DNA of 64,000 bases from Lachancea mirantina (Eukaryota; Ascomycota; Saccharomycetes; Saccharomycetales; Saccharomycetaceae): the NCBI GenBank assembly GCA_900074745.1, contig LT598465.1:620001-684000 (forward strand). The letters are read 5' to 3'. Under the pieces are notes generated by a model, which was not told the DNA's origin, searched no databases, and saw only the letters and a program-made list of their open reading frames with translations. This document shows, piece by piece, positions 20,232 through 30,259 of this stretch (position 1 is the stretch's first letter; every line of letters starts with the position of its first letter). A program made the translations under genes and the position numbers.

Positions 20232-23200
20232 ATGACATCACAAATATCAAGGCTCGACCGGCAGGTTATCCTGCTGGAAACAGGGTCTACACAGGCGGTG
20301 CGCAACATGGCCGCGGACCAGCTCGGAGATCTGGCAAAATTGCATCCCGAGGACACGTTGTCGCTTCTGTCGCGTGTTTACCCGTTTCTGCTGGCGAAAA
20401 AATGGGAGACACGAACCACGGCGGCTCGCGCCGTGGGCGGGATCGTGAGCCACGCACCCGCGTGGGACCCGAATTCAGAGGACGGTGAGAGCGATACCGA
20501 TGACAGTGCTGTAAGTCGAGGAGGAGAAGCAGATGCGAAGGCACGTGACAACCCAAAGGTCACGAGCGACGACGGCGTCGGCGACGGGGCCATCGGTGTG
20601 AATGGCGAGCACGTGACCGGCACCGAGGACGACGGCGTCGGTCAGAATGCCAAAGTCAAGATCGAGCAAGAAATGCAGCTCAAGCTCGAAGAATTGGACG
20701 ACAGTGACGAATGGAAGTCGCTTCAGGACGACAGCGACCTGTTTTCACTCTTCGATTGGAATCTAGGAGAAGTGTTGAAGACAGGCAAAACGCTGCTGGC
20801 GTCGAGCATACACACATTTCCAGCGTCAGAAGCGCCGGATCCACCCCAAAAATTAGCGAAAACGGAGGAAAGTGGCAAATTAGAGGAAAACGTGGCCAAC
20901 GGGTCGCTTGAGGCTGGCGCTGGTGCAATACCGCCACTAGAGTCGAAGAAAAGCGCACGAATGATGGCAATGGCCAAACGGAAAAGAAAGATTCAGGCCA
21001 GAACTACCACCAAGAAACCGGTCGACTTATCTCAAAGCTCGATCTCTAGAAATCTATTGGCCCAGGAGGATTCCAGCCAGAGTCCGACACCTTCTCCTTC
21101 CGGTCTGGCCAATGCAAAGCTAGAGATCACTGAACAGACGGATAAGAAGAAGATTATGGTGGAATCTATGGTAACGCCCCTTCTGGAAAAGCACGAGAAA
21201 ATTTCTGGCCTTGTCTGGCAGTTCCAAGGGATTTATGAACTATTACTAGAAAACTTAATGAATGACGCATGGGAAATAAGGCACGGTGCTGCGCTAGGGC
21301 TGCGAGAGATAATGAAGAAACATGCTAAGAGTGTGGCGAGGATAAAGGGAAAGCTCAAGGAACAAAACGATCGTCGAAATCAACGAGCTCTGGAGGATCT
21401 GGCTACCAGACTCCTGACCGTCTTCGCGCTGGATCGGTTTGGTGATTTCGTCTACGATACGGTCGTTGCACCCGTGAGAGAATCGGCTGCTCAAACGCTT
21501 GCTGCTTTGCTTTTACATCTAAACGACGAGTTGTCCGTTAAAATATTCGGTGCTTTGGAGCAACTGGTGCTGCAAGATCCTCGAATAGTAGGCCTTCCAA
21601 CCAAAATTTGGGAAGCAACGCACGGTGGACTGCTTGGAATACGCTATTTCGTCAGCATCAAGACAGATTTTCTATTTCGCAAGGGACTTTTGAACAACGT
21701 GGTCAACATCGTGCTCTATGGTCTCAAGGAACCAGACGACGACGTACAAAGTGTTGCTGCTGCCATTCTGACCCCTATCACTTCGGAATTTGTAAAGTTG
21801 GAAGCGTCTACTGTTGATCTCGTTTTGACAACGATTTGGAGCTCCCTTACCCATCTGGAGGATGACTTGTCATCCAGTGTTGGGTCAGTAATGGATCTGT
21901 TAGCTAAACTCTGTCAACATCAAGAAGTTCTGGACGTGCTTAAGGCCAAGGCATTTTCACAACCACTGGAATGGTCCTTCAAAAGTTTGGTTCCAAAACT
22001 CTACCCATTTTTGCGCCACTCGATTACGAATGTTCGAATTGCTGTGCTTAATTTGCTACAGGCTTTTTTGTCGATTAAAGATGACTTCAGCAAACTTTGG
22101 ATCAATGGAAAGGTTTTCCGCTTGATATTCCAAAATATTTTACTAGAACAGAATCCAAGCGTCTTACAAATGTCATTCGATGTATACGTTGGTATGCTGT
22201 CGGAGTTCAAGGTTAAAAATCCTGACAAAGACTTAGACCACTTGTTTGGCAAGCACTTGGCACCAATACTTCATTTACTAATAACACCAATTGGTGAGCA
22301 AGGCAAGAGTTATAATATGGAACTGCAGTACATTTTGAAACCTTCACCACACTATCAACTGCATTCCGAACGTAAGAGAAACTCTTCAATGACCGTAAAA
22401 TCCGACATACCGCCACCTGCGAACAGCGAACGTGTCAATATTGATGCTCCGATGCTTGCAGGCGATATTACGCTATTGGGTACAGAGGTCATTGTGAATA
22501 CGAGAACTATGGCTGCGAAGGCTTTGGGAATTACCCTATCAATGTTTCAAGAAACGACCTTGAAGTCTTTCTTCTCAAATGTTTTACTCGATTGCCTCAA
22601 GCTCCCCTACGCGACTCCGAGACTTCTTGTGGCCGTTATCATCTCCGAGTTTTGCATAAACGTAGAAAAGAACTTTCAAAGCACTCATGCGGGATGTCCA
22701 GCATTCCTCGCTGAAACTTTCGGTCCGCTCTTGTCTGAGGGTCTCTCAGACCCGTCCACGTTCCCTCCTTTCAGGGAATTAGTTCCAAGTCTGAAAGCCC
22801 TTAGAACGCAATGCCAGAGTTTGCTATCTACTTTTGTAGATGTTGGCATGTTACCACCTCAAAGGTTGCCACAATTGGCGATCATAGTTCAGGGTGAATC
22901 CGAGGCAGGACCAGAAGCTTTTGGCATTAAAACAGCGGAGAAGGTATATGGAGAGATAAGCGATAAACTGTTCAAGCATTTGAGCAACTCCTACAAGATT
23001 TTGACCAAGAAACCTCTTGAAGATGCGAAATACCGTGTATTACAAGCAATCGAGACCGCCAAGGAGGTCAGCAGGGCACGGTACTGTAGTATATTGGCCA
23101 ATTACGCATGTGCAATCCTTCAATTTAGTGGATTGCCGACGAAGCTAAATTCTTTCATTCGTGCATTGATGGATAGCATAAAAGAGGAGAAGTATTCAAT

Positions 23201-25952
23201 TTTGCGCCAGAGGTCGGGTGATGCTATAAAGACTCTGGTGGTAAATCTGGTCCAAAAGGGCAAGTCTAATGTCGCAAACAAGATTGTTAAGAATCTATGT
23301 GGGTTTCTTTGTGTCGACACTTCCGAGGTACCTGAGTTCGGGCCCAATTTTGATCTGCGTACTTCCATTCTCACCCTTCGTCGGGAGCAAAATGCGTTAG
23401 CCATGCAAGAGGATGCTCGTGCTAAGAAGCTTGCCGAAGATGCTCACATTAAAAGAGAGGGTGCTATGTACACTCTGAGCGAGCTGTTGATTGACAAAGG
23501 TGAAAAAGTTTTAGAACTCGTCCCACAAATAAACCAGTCAATATTCGAACCGCTTCAACGATGCGATCTAAATTTCGACGAGACGGAAAATGTAAACACT
23601 AAAGGTCAAGAAGTAGTAGACGCCCTCGGGATTCTCCGAGCTCTATTCGTCTATATGCATCCAAGCTTACAGGAGCGGGAAGTTCTTCCGAGGTTGCCCG
23701 CCTTGCTCAAATTCCTGAGATCAGACTTTGCGGTTCTGAGGTATTCCGCCGCAAGAACTTTTGCTGATCTGGCTACTGTTTTGCCTCTCAAGATCATTCC
23801 TTTTATAATAAGGGAGGCTTTACCGCTCATGAACAATCCCTCCTCTGTCACGGATAGGCAAGGTCTCACAGAACTTGTATACCACCTATCTCAGTACATG
23901 GGCTCCGATATTTTACCTTATGTGGTCTTCTTAATTGTACCGTTATTAGGCAGAATGAGTGATGCTAATCAGGACGTTAGAACTTTGGCCACAACAACTT
24001 TTGCATCCATTATCAAGTTGGTCCCATTGGAGGCGGGTATACCTGATCCCGAGGGAATGCCCAGCGAACTGTTGGAGGGGCGTGAGAGGGAGCGAGATTT
24101 CTTACAGCAAATGATGGATCCTTCGAAGGCAAAACCTTTCAAGTGCCCCGTCGCGATCAAAACCAGCCTAAGAAAGTACCAGCAAGACGGTGTGAATTGG
24201 CTTGCGTTCTTGAACAAGTATCATTTGCACGGTATTTTATGTGATGACATGGGCCTCGGGAAAACTCTACAAACGATTTGCATCATTGCGAGCGATCAGT
24301 ATTTGAGACATCAAAATTACGAAGCATCCAGTGCGGTCGAATCGAGACCTCTCCCTTCGCTGATCGTGTGCCCGCCATCGTTAACAGGGCATTGGGAACA
24401 GGAGTTTGAACAGTACGCACCGTTCTTGAAAGTACTAATCTATGCGGGGGGGCCTTCGATGAGGTTTCCTTTAAGACATAAACTCGACACTGCCGACATC
24501 GTTGTTACCTCTTATGATGTAGCAAGAAACGACATCGATGTGATAACCAAATATGATTTCAACTACTGCGTCTTAGACGAGGGACACATCATCAAGAACG
24601 CACAATCGAAGCTTTCGAAAGCTGTTAAGTTGGTACAAGCAAATCACAGACTAATTTTGACTGGTACGCCTATTCAAAATAATGTGGTCGAACTGTGGTC
24701 GTTATTTGATTTCCTGATGCCAGGATTTCTGGGTACTGAAAAAATGTTCCACGAAAGGTTTGCCAAGCCCGTGGCCGCATCTCGTAACAGCAAAACGTCC
24801 TCCAAGGAACAAGAGGCGGGCGCTCTTGCCCTTGACGCTCTCCACAAGCAGGTATTACCTTTCATGCTCCGGAGACTCAAAGAGGACGTCTTATCGGATT
24901 TACCTCCCAAAATTATACAGGATTACTACTGCGAACTCAGTGACCTTCAAAAACAACTTTACAAGGATTTCGCTAAAAAGCAAAAGCATAATGTCGAAAG
25001 AGACATTGAGCATGCCTCCGACGTTGAGAACAAACAGCACATATTCCAAGCATTGCAATACATGAGGAAGTTGTGTAATCATCCTTCTCTGGTACTATCG
25101 CCAAGCCATCCCCAATGGTTTCAAGTTCAAGAATACTTAAAGCAGACTGGGTTGAGCATGCATGATTTGTCGCATGCGCCCAAATTAGGCGCGCTGCAAA
25201 ATTTACTTTTGGAATGTGGTATCGGAACCGAGGACCTTGAAAAGAAAAGTAAAGGTGATTTGCCATCTATGGATAACGTTATCAGTCAGCACAGAGCTTT
25301 GATTTTCTGTCAACTCAAGGACATGCTTGATATGGTGGAAAATGATCTATTCAAAAAATATATGCCTTCTGTGACTTATATGCGGCTCGACGGGTCCGTT
25401 GAATCTCGGGACCGACAAGCTCTGGTCCGAAAATTCAATGAAGACCCCTCGATTGATTGTCTACTCCTAACTACAAAAGTAGGTGGTTTGGGACTCAACT
25501 TAACCGGTGCTGACACTGTTATATTTGTCGAGCATGATTGGAACCCCATGAATGATCTCCAAGCAATGGATCGTGCACACAGAATTGGCCAGAAAAAAGT
25601 CGTTAACGTTTACAGAATTATCACCAAGGGCACTCTCGAAGAGAAAATCATGGGTTTACAAAAATTTAAAATGAATATTGCGTCGACCGTCATAAATCAA
25701 CAAAACTCGGGTCTGGCGTCCATGGATACTCATCAGTTGTTAGATTTATTCGATGCCGATAATGTACCCTCGCAGGAAGCAGAAGAAGGAACACCTAATG
25801 CTGCCAAGAACGGGAAAATGGATGATATCGCCAACGAAAGTGGACTAACCGGGAAGGCTAAAGAAGCTGTAGGAGAACTCAAAGAGCTATGGGATAGCTC
25901 TCAATACGAGGAGGAGTACAATTTGGACAATTTTATCAAGACTTTACATTGA
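20232..25952 (+). CDS. MOT1: TBP-displacing Swi2/Snf2 ATPase Mot1
   Basis: Mot1 uses ATP to strip TBP from DNA and so redistributes it between promoters. The 1906-residue product (1867 in S. cerevisiae) starts MTSQISRLDRQVILLETGST, which matches the yeast start; the frame also extends upstream to a GTG that is not used. Residues 1 to about 1280 form HEAT repeats that grip TBP, with an acidic, poorly conserved insert at about 85-170. The Snf2 ATPase follows: GMGLGKT (about 1339), LDEGH (about 1446), then KVGGLGLNLTGAD and QAMDRAHRIGQ (about 1750-1785). The 5' end is GC-richer than the rest. This is the YPL082C position. Confidence 0.98.
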   Translation: MTSQISRLDRQVILLETGSTQAVRNMAADQLGDLAKLHPEDTLSLLSRVYPFLLAKKWETRTTAARAVGGIVSHAPAWDPNSEDGESDTDDSAVSRGGEADAKARDNPKVTSDDGVGDGAIGVNGEHVTGTEDDGVGQNAKVKIEQEMQLKLEELDDSDEWKSLQDDSDLFSLFDWNLGEVLKTGKTLLASSIHTFPASEAPDPPQKLAKTEESGKLEENVANGSLEAGAGAIPPLESKKSARMMAMAKRKRKIQARTTTKKPVDLSQSSISRNLLAQEDSSQSPTPSPSGLANAKLEITEQTDKKKIMVESMVTPLLEKHEKISGLVWQFQGIYELLLENLMNDAWEIRHGAALGLREIMKKHAKSVARIKGKLKEQNDRRNQRALEDLATRLLTVFALDRFGDFVYDTVVAPVRESAAQTLAALLLHLNDELSVKIFGALEQLVLQDPRIVGLPTKIWEATHGGLLGIRYFVSIKTDFLFRKGLLNNVVNIVLYGLKEPDDDVQSVAAAILTPITSEFVKLEASTVDLVLTTIWSSLTHLEDDLSSSVGSVMDLLAKLCQHQEVLDVLKAKAFSQPLEWSFKSLVPKLYPFLRHSITNVRIAVLNLLQAFLSIKDDFSKLWINGKVFRLIFQNILLEQNPSVLQMSFDVYVGMLSEFKVKNPDKDLDHLFGKHLAPILHLLITPIGEQGKSYNMELQYILKPSPHYQLHSERKRNSSMTVKSDIPPPANSERVNIDAPMLAGDITLLGTEVIVNTRTMAAKALGITLSMFQETTLKSFFSNVLLDCLKLPYATPRLLVAVIISEFCINVEKNFQSTHAGCPAFLAETFGPLLSEGLSDPSTFPPFRELVPSLKALRTQCQSLLSTFVDVGMLPPQRLPQLAIIVQGESEAGPEAFGIKTAEKVYGEISDKLFKHLSNSYKILTKKPLEDAKYRVLQAIETAKEVSRARYCSILANYACAILQFSGLPTKLNSFIRALMDSIKEEKYSILRQRSGDAIKTLVVNLVQKGKSNVANKIVKNLCGFLCVDTSEVPEFGPNFDLRTSILTLRREQNALAMQEDARAKKLAEDAHIKREGAMYTLSELLIDKGEKVLELVPQINQSIFEPLQRCDLNFDETENVNTKGQEVVDALGILRALFVYMHPSLQEREVLPRLPALLKFLRSDFAVLRYSAARTFADLATVLPLKIIPFIIREALPLMNNPSSVTDRQGLTELVYHLSQYMGSDILPYVVFLIVPLLGRMSDANQDVRTLATTTFASIIKLVPLEAGIPDPEGMPSELLEGRERERDFLQQMMDPSKAKPFKCPVAIKTSLRKYQQDGVNWLAFLNKYHLHGILCDDMGLGKTLQTICIIASDQYLRHQNYEASSAVESRPLPSLIVCPPSLTGHWEQEFEQYAPFLKVLIYAGGPSMRFPLRHKLDTADIVVTSYDVARNDIDVITKYDFNYCVLDEGHIIKNAQSKLSKAVKLVQANHRLILTGTPIQNNVVELWSLFDFLMPGFLGTEKMFHERFAKPVAASRNSKTSSKEQEAGALALDALHKQVLPFMLRRLKEDVLSDLPPKIIQDYYCELSDLQKQLYKDFAKKQKHNVERDIEHASDVENKQHIFQALQYMRKLCNHPSLVLSPSHPQWFQVQEYLKQTGLSMHDLSHAPKLGALQNLLLECGIGTEDLEKKSKGDLPSMDNVISQHRALIFCQLKDMLDMVENDLFKKYMPSVTYMRLDGSVESRDRQALVRKFNEDPSIDCLLLTTKVGGLGLNLTGADTVIFVEHDWNPMNDLQAMDRAHRIGQKKVVNVYRIITKGTLEEKIMGLQKFKMNIASTVINQQNSGLASMDTHQLLDLFDADNVPSQEAEEGTPNAAKNGKMDDIANESGLTGKAKEAVGELKELWDSSQYEEEYNLDNFIKTLH

Positions 25953-26077
25953 TTTTCGCATAATGTACATAGTAATTAAAGAATTCATTACTGAGCAGTC
26001 GCTTAAGACGTTAATGTGCAAAGAACATAAAATCTCGAAGATCACTAGTAATCTAAGAAGACGTTGAAAGAACTCAT

Positions 26078-26470
26078 ATGTCTCAACCCCAAAACCTGGA
26101 AGATGAGAGGCAATCTTATCTAGAATTTCTAAAAGCGCAAGCAAGGGATCAAAAGGAACAGCAAGATTTGGCAAACACTACGAAGTCAAAACGCACAACA
26201 GATTCTCACTTGAAGGTTCAGAAATTCTTAACGGTAGAGGAGTTAGCATCTCGCATAAAGCATCAATCGCTAGAGAGAAATGAGACACTAGTATCTGACA
26301 TAAGTGAAGATAGATACAAAGGTGAATGTGACAGTGATTTCAGAAACAAGTTAAGGCCTCAAATAGATCTGTTGCAGAAGCGTACCGATGAAGCTATTCA
26401 AATTTTAGCAAGGCAGAAATTATGGGGTCTACGTGATCGCAACGAAAGTAAGGATGACGAAGTTGAGTAA
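26078..26470 (+). CDS. NTC20: NineTeen complex splicing factor Ntc20
   Basis: Ntc20 is a small, non-essential subunit of the Prp19-associated complex that stabilises the active spliceosome. The 130-residue acidic protein (140 in S. cerevisiae) is mostly helical and charged. It starts QPQNLEDERQSYLEFLKAQA and ends with a helix (LQKRTDEAIQILARQKLWGL). The assignment rests on length and composition and on the exact position of YBR188W between MOT1 and GDT1. Sequence conservation in this family is low, so confidence is moderate. Confidence 0.8.
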   Translation: MSQPQNLEDERQSYLEFLKAQARDQKEQQDLANTTKSKRTTDSHLKVQKFLTVEELASRIKHQSLERNETLVSDISEDRYKGECDSDFRNKLRPQIDLLQKRTDEAIQILARQKLWGLRDRNESKDDEVE

Positions 26471-26570
26471 GATGATAGGAATGAAAATGAACGGTTTATC
26501 CTTGATAATTTGAGAATGTAAACATAATAGATAAAGATGGATGTTGACCTGTGCTAATTTCTGAGCCATT

Positions 26571-27428
26571 TCAGGCCTCGTTGAATGCCCCGACGATATA
26601 TACGAAGGCAAACACTATGAAAGAAAACGCCCCGCCCAATGTGACAGTTCTCATGCTGATTTTAGCGGCAAGAAGTTTACCTCCAATAACGGCTATGCCC
26701 GTGCAAATGGCGTGTCCTATAACTGCACCGAATATCACCGACCAATAGTGACTGCCGGAAGCCATGGCAATGGTACTGATCTGAGAACGGTCTCCAAATT
26801 CTCCAAAAAACACCATTGAGAAAATATTAACCCAGACAGGAGAAAGGATGTAGGAAAACAGATTTTTAGTTCGGATGATGAAGTTGTTGAGCAATTTGTT
26901 GTTCGAATACGTTGGTTTGGACGAAACAGCGTTGTCACTTCCCTGCTCGGCGTTGTCCATTTCTTTGTTGATATCTGTGACGGCAATTTCTTCCTCCACC
27001 TCAGCTAGTTCCTCCTCAACACCGACATCTTTGGACATGGATAGTCCCTCCATAGTTAGCTTGTACCCAAAAACTAGGAATAAAATACCGGCCATGAATT
27101 TGGTATAGGAGACTGGCACAAGCGTGGTGAAAGTGCGGCCCACAAGTCCCGACAAAATCGTCATAATAAAGAGGGATGAGGCTGAGGCAGAAAACACCAG
27201 CAGATGCGAATATCGCATTGCCATCAAAGCTGCAATCAAAAAAGTTTTGTCACCAATTTCTGAAACGATAATCATCGAAATAGCAAACAAAAATGCGGTC
27301 TTTGGATCGTTGGCCGCCACATCTGGATCGACCTCGTTGTTCCCTACCGATGAGTCCGAGCCCGCAGACGCGAAAACCACTGCTGAGAAGCCAAGCAGCA
27401 AAAGGGCAGTCGATTGGAATTTTGGCAT
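26571..27428 (-). CDS. GDT1: Golgi Ca2+/Mn2+ transporter Gdt1 (UPF0016/TMEM165)
   Basis: Gdt1 imports Mn2+ and Ca2+ into the Golgi and supports glycosylation. The 285-residue product starts at the first ATG (MPKFQSTALLLLGFSAVVFA), a signal-peptide-like stretch. The frame also runs upstream to a TTG. Two inverted repeats carry the family motif E-x-G-D-(K/R)-(T/S): SEIGDKT (about 56-62) and GEFGDRS (about 209-215). An acidic cytosolic loop lies between them. About six membrane segments are visible. This is the YBR187W position; the orientation is convergent with NTC20. Confidence 0.97.
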   Translation of the reverse strand: MPKFQSTALLLLGFSAVVFASAGSDSSVGNNEVDPDVAANDPKTAFLFAISMIIVSEIGDKTFLIAALMAMRYSHLLVFSASASSLFIMTILSGLVGRTFTTLVPVSYTKFMAGILFLVFGYKLTMEGLSMSKDVGVEEELAEVEEEIAVTDINKEMDNAEQGSDNAVSSKPTYSNNKLLNNFIIRTKNLFSYILSPVWVNIFSMVFFGEFGDRSQISTIAMASGSHYWSVIFGAVIGHAICTGIAVIGGKLLAAKISMRTVTLGGAFSFIVFAFVYIVGAFNEA

Positions 27429-27640
27429 TGCGAAGATGTTTGACAATGTTCACTTGACTCAAAGGTAAAGGAAACTAATTCAAACTTGGCTGGTGGGGCC
27501 AAGTCGATGGAGCTTGCCTACTTTTAAATTTTTCGGATTTTTTTTTCTTTTAATTTTTTCCGCAGGAGAGGGGTCTCTCTACGAGCCACGAGGTCCGCTC
27601 CAAGAGAGTTTAATTTCTTTGACATGCGTCTTTGTCATTC

Positions 27641-29361
27641 CTATTTGTTGCAAACTGCCACGTGCACTTGCCTGGCTTTCATGCTAGTTGTAGATGCGAG
27701 TGCCATCAAAAAATCTTCTATCGTTATTGGCAAAGCCATGGTGCTCTCCGACAAGCACACAATAGGTAATTTTCTTAACGTTCTTCCGCTGATTTTGGAT
27801 TCCTGAAGGGCATCAGTTAGTGAAAAAAGTAACTCGAAAATAGCATTCTAAGGTCCTCATAGCATACCGCACATCTCTCAGCAATCAAGTCGATAGCTTT
27901 CCGGAATTTTTGATTTTCCAATATATTTGAACCCCGTACCGTAGTAACTACGTTAATTTTGACCAAATGTTCGATGCACGAATTTAAAATGACGCTTGCA
28001 GCATTGAAGGATGGACTGTCGACGAAAAACATACCGTCTGCTCGATCTAAAAATGCAGGATCCAAAGATTCGATCAAATTGGAAGTGGCTAATGTAAGGA
28101 AATTGTTATATTTCTTCATTTGATCCAATTTGGTCAAAAGCGCATTTACCACTCGTATACCGTCTGTCGTTTCATTCTTGCCCATCAAAGAAATTCGAGA
28201 AGATGCGATTGTTTCGACTTCATCAATGAGCAAGCAAACAATCTTGTTTTTGTTGCCTTGATCCAAGAGTAACCGCTCAATATTCTCAAAAATGCCATCC
28301 AGATTTTTGGCAGATTCCCCGTACCATCTGGAGAAAAGCCTAGAACACGACATTTCAACGAGCACGACTCGAGGCTCGTCTTCGAAGAAAATTTTCTTAC
28401 CGCTGCGTCCATGTCTAATTGCCAACTTTTGACATAACGCTTTACAAACGGTCGTTTTACCTGTACCCGGAGGGCCATGCACAAACAAAAGTTTGTTATT
28501 ACCGATAGCGGTAGACTGATGTCCTTTGGCGAAATTGGCCAATTTTAGCGCAATTGTAGCGTATCCGAAGAGCCTGCTTTTCAAATCATCGTCAAATTGC
28601 AACGATTCCCACATACCTTCAAACTCCGTGCAGGGCAACAGATGCACTTCAACTTGGGCTAGCATCTGAGGAGAAAAGGGCAAACTGGCTATTGCATCGC
28701 TAGATGGCAATAGAGTATGATCGTCTTCGTCGTCTTCCGGGGCTCTTTCACTACTGTGCAAATCAATTTTATCAAACTCTTCTGCAATAGCCGCAGCAGG
28801 TTCCTTTGATCGCTTTTTGTCGAGACAGGCGTAAAATCTTACCTGAAAGGCGCTATCTTTTTTTAGAAAACTCGTATTCCGCTCTTGTTGCTCACTTTGC
28901 AACGAAGATCTTATTTGGCTCACGAACCCCTCCGTATCTTCTACTCGCATCCTTTTCGAGCTTTGAGCCCGACGCGTTTCCACGTGTATGTGTTTCACAC
29001 ACAGGGATAACAGCATATTTCTTTGACCCTCAGATATTGCGTACGTCCCAGTCTCGTAGACTTGGTGTAGCATTACTCGTGTAAGGTTTTTGATGATATT
29101 TTCCTGGGCCTCTGTGAGACTGGTGCCAATATCCAGGGATCCGTGACCCACCAGAGCCAGATCGCGTGAAGAAAGCTCAAAACTGGTTCCGATGGGCCTA
29201 TCCCCAGCTGCGCTGTACCTTATTTTGTCTTCGACGGCTTTTGCCACAACATTGGAAACCGCGCTTCGCGCTTTACCCCCGTATTGATGCCCAATTTCTC
29301 TTGAAACACGTTTAATAATGGCCAAGACCGGCTTGTTGACCTCTACGTCCACCAGATACAT
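27641..29361 (-). CDS. PCH2: Meiotic checkpoint AAA+ ATPase Pch2 (TRIP13), spliced
   Basis: Pch2 remodels HORMA proteins such as Hop1 on meiotic chromosomes. Exon 1 (29361-27868) encodes 498 residues with Walker A HGPPGTGKTT (about 295-304), Walker B CLLIDEVE (about 374-381) and a sensor region LATSNLIESLDPAFLDRAD. A 65-nt intron (27867-27803) has donor GTATGC, branch CACTAAC (27816-27822) and acceptor CAG. Exon 2 (27802-27641) adds 53 residues with SGRTLRKLP, the C-terminal motif shared with TRIP13. The total is 551 residues (564 in S. cerevisiae). Without splicing the frame would end at SSYFFH and lose this motif. The S. cerevisiae gene also has one intron near its 3' end. A perfect URS1 lies 82 bp upstream. 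Confidence 0.95.
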
Positions 29362-29442
29362 GCTTAGACTCGGCTTTCTTTTTCTTTTTGGGAGGAGGCG
29401 ATCTGGCTTTTAGAAAAAGTGGTTTGTAGAAGGGGAAACAAT

Positions 29443-29452
29443 TAGCCGCCGA
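29443..29452. promoter_or_regulatory. URS1 / Ume6 site of PCH2
   Basis: TAGCCGCCGA is a perfect URS1, located 82 bp upstream of the PCH2 ATG. Ume6 binds this motif to repress early meiotic genes in mitosis and to activate them with Ime1 in meiosis. Confidence 0.85.
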
Positions 29453-29564
29453 GCTCTTCTTTTATAGTCACGTGAATTATGAACATCACTAAGTACGTCA
29501 TTGTTTTTATCAAAACCTGATCGGCCTCGCATGTAACTACCTAAAAGGGTAATGTCGTTTTTGT

Positions 29565-29574
29565 TTCAGGCTGA
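29565..29574 (+). promoter_or_regulatory. Possible Ace1-type copper element
   Basis: TTCAGGCTGA fits the HTHNNGCTGD pattern of Ace1/Cup2 sites, 130 bp before the cysteine-rich gene. There is only one match, so support is weak. Confidence 0.3.
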
Positions 29575-29703
29575 TAAGCTAGAGGCAGTTTCGACTATAA
29601 AACCAGCAAAGATCGATGTGTTTGACCTTGTCTTGTAGCTGCAAATATTTGTTTCTTAAGTGAGAAAGATAATCTCTTTGATTCGACTGTAGCAGAAAGG
29701 AAA

Positions 29704-29901
29704 ATGGGTTGTTGTCAGCAGCAGCAAAGCGGTCAGAACACCTCATTGAGCTGCTCGTCTAAAAACGGCAGCTCTAGTTGTGCCGGTAAAGCGTCAATTG
29801 ATAAGAAACCTGTCTCTTGTTGTGGAACAAGTAAGAAACCTACGAGATGCAAATGCGGCTCGAGCTGCTCATGCGAAACGTGCAACAGCACCAAGCTATA
29901 G
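29704..29901 (+). CDS. Small cysteine-rich metallothionein-like protein
   Basis: This 65-residue protein has 11 cysteines and no aromatic residue, histidine or membrane segment. The C-terminal half carries CKCGSSCSCETC, which has the same spacing as the Neurospora copper metallothionein core (CNCGSGCSCSNC). The N-terminal half has two CC pairs set in Ser, Gln and Lys-rich sequence. The likely role is binding Cu(I), Zn or Cd in the cytosol. It is not a match to S. cerevisiae Cup1 or Crs5 that I can recognise, and no such gene exists between PCH2 and SEN54 in S. cerevisiae. The ATG follows aaa and a TATA-like box lies about 105 bp upstream. Family membership is inferred from composition and spacing. 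Confidence 0.75.
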   Translation: MGCCQQQQSGQNTSLSCSSKNGSSSCAGKASIDKKPVSCCGTSKKPTRCKCGSSCSCETCNSTKL

Positions 29902-30072
29902 AATCGCTAAAAAAGCGCAGGAATTGGGGGGCCAGGAAAGCATGGTTCATAGATACAGCTTCACGATATCTAGAGCATATAACATTCGCTAAAGGAGTAA
30001 ATGAAACAAGGTGATCACTGTGATTTTGCACTTAGTGTATAAGTGTACAAATAGGATGAAGTCCCCAACAAA

Positions 30073-30144
30073 TCCGATATAGTGTAACGGCTATCACATC
30101 ACGCTTTCACCGTGGAGACCGGGGTTCGACTCCCCGTATCGGAG
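30073..30144 (+). tRNA. tRNA-Glu (anticodon TTC)
   Basis: This is a 72-nt intronless tRNA. The acceptor arms tccgata and tatcgga pair, the anticodon TTC lies at 30106-30108, and the B box is GGTTCGACTCC. It is essentially identical to S. cerevisiae tRNA-Glu(UUC). CCA is not encoded. A T-run follows directly. Confidence 0.98.
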
Positions 30145-30151
30145 TTTTTTT
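30145..30151 (+). terminator. RNA polymerase III terminator of tRNA-Glu
   Basis: Seven T residues begin one base after the tRNA 3' end. Confidence 0.9.
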
Positions 30152-30259
30152 AAATTTTTTCAACTATTGACAATTGATGATATATTGGTAATGAGCATCG
30201 CACTTTTAATGGTAATAGCGCATACATATTCACACCTGTAGTGACCCCAGCATCTAGCT

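Larger units (their letters stand above)
29362..29703. other. Divergent promoter region between PCH2 and the metallothionein-like gene
   Basis: It holds URS1 (29443-29452) next to PCH2, a CACGTGA E-box near 29469, a copper-element-like match (29565-29574) and a TATA-like tataaaa near 29597 for the plus-strand gene. Confidence 0.6.

Noticed and set aside
27817-27867. PCH2 ending at the unspliced stop (SSYFFH)
   Set aside because: This would drop the conserved C-terminal motif, which is present in phase after a well-formed intron.
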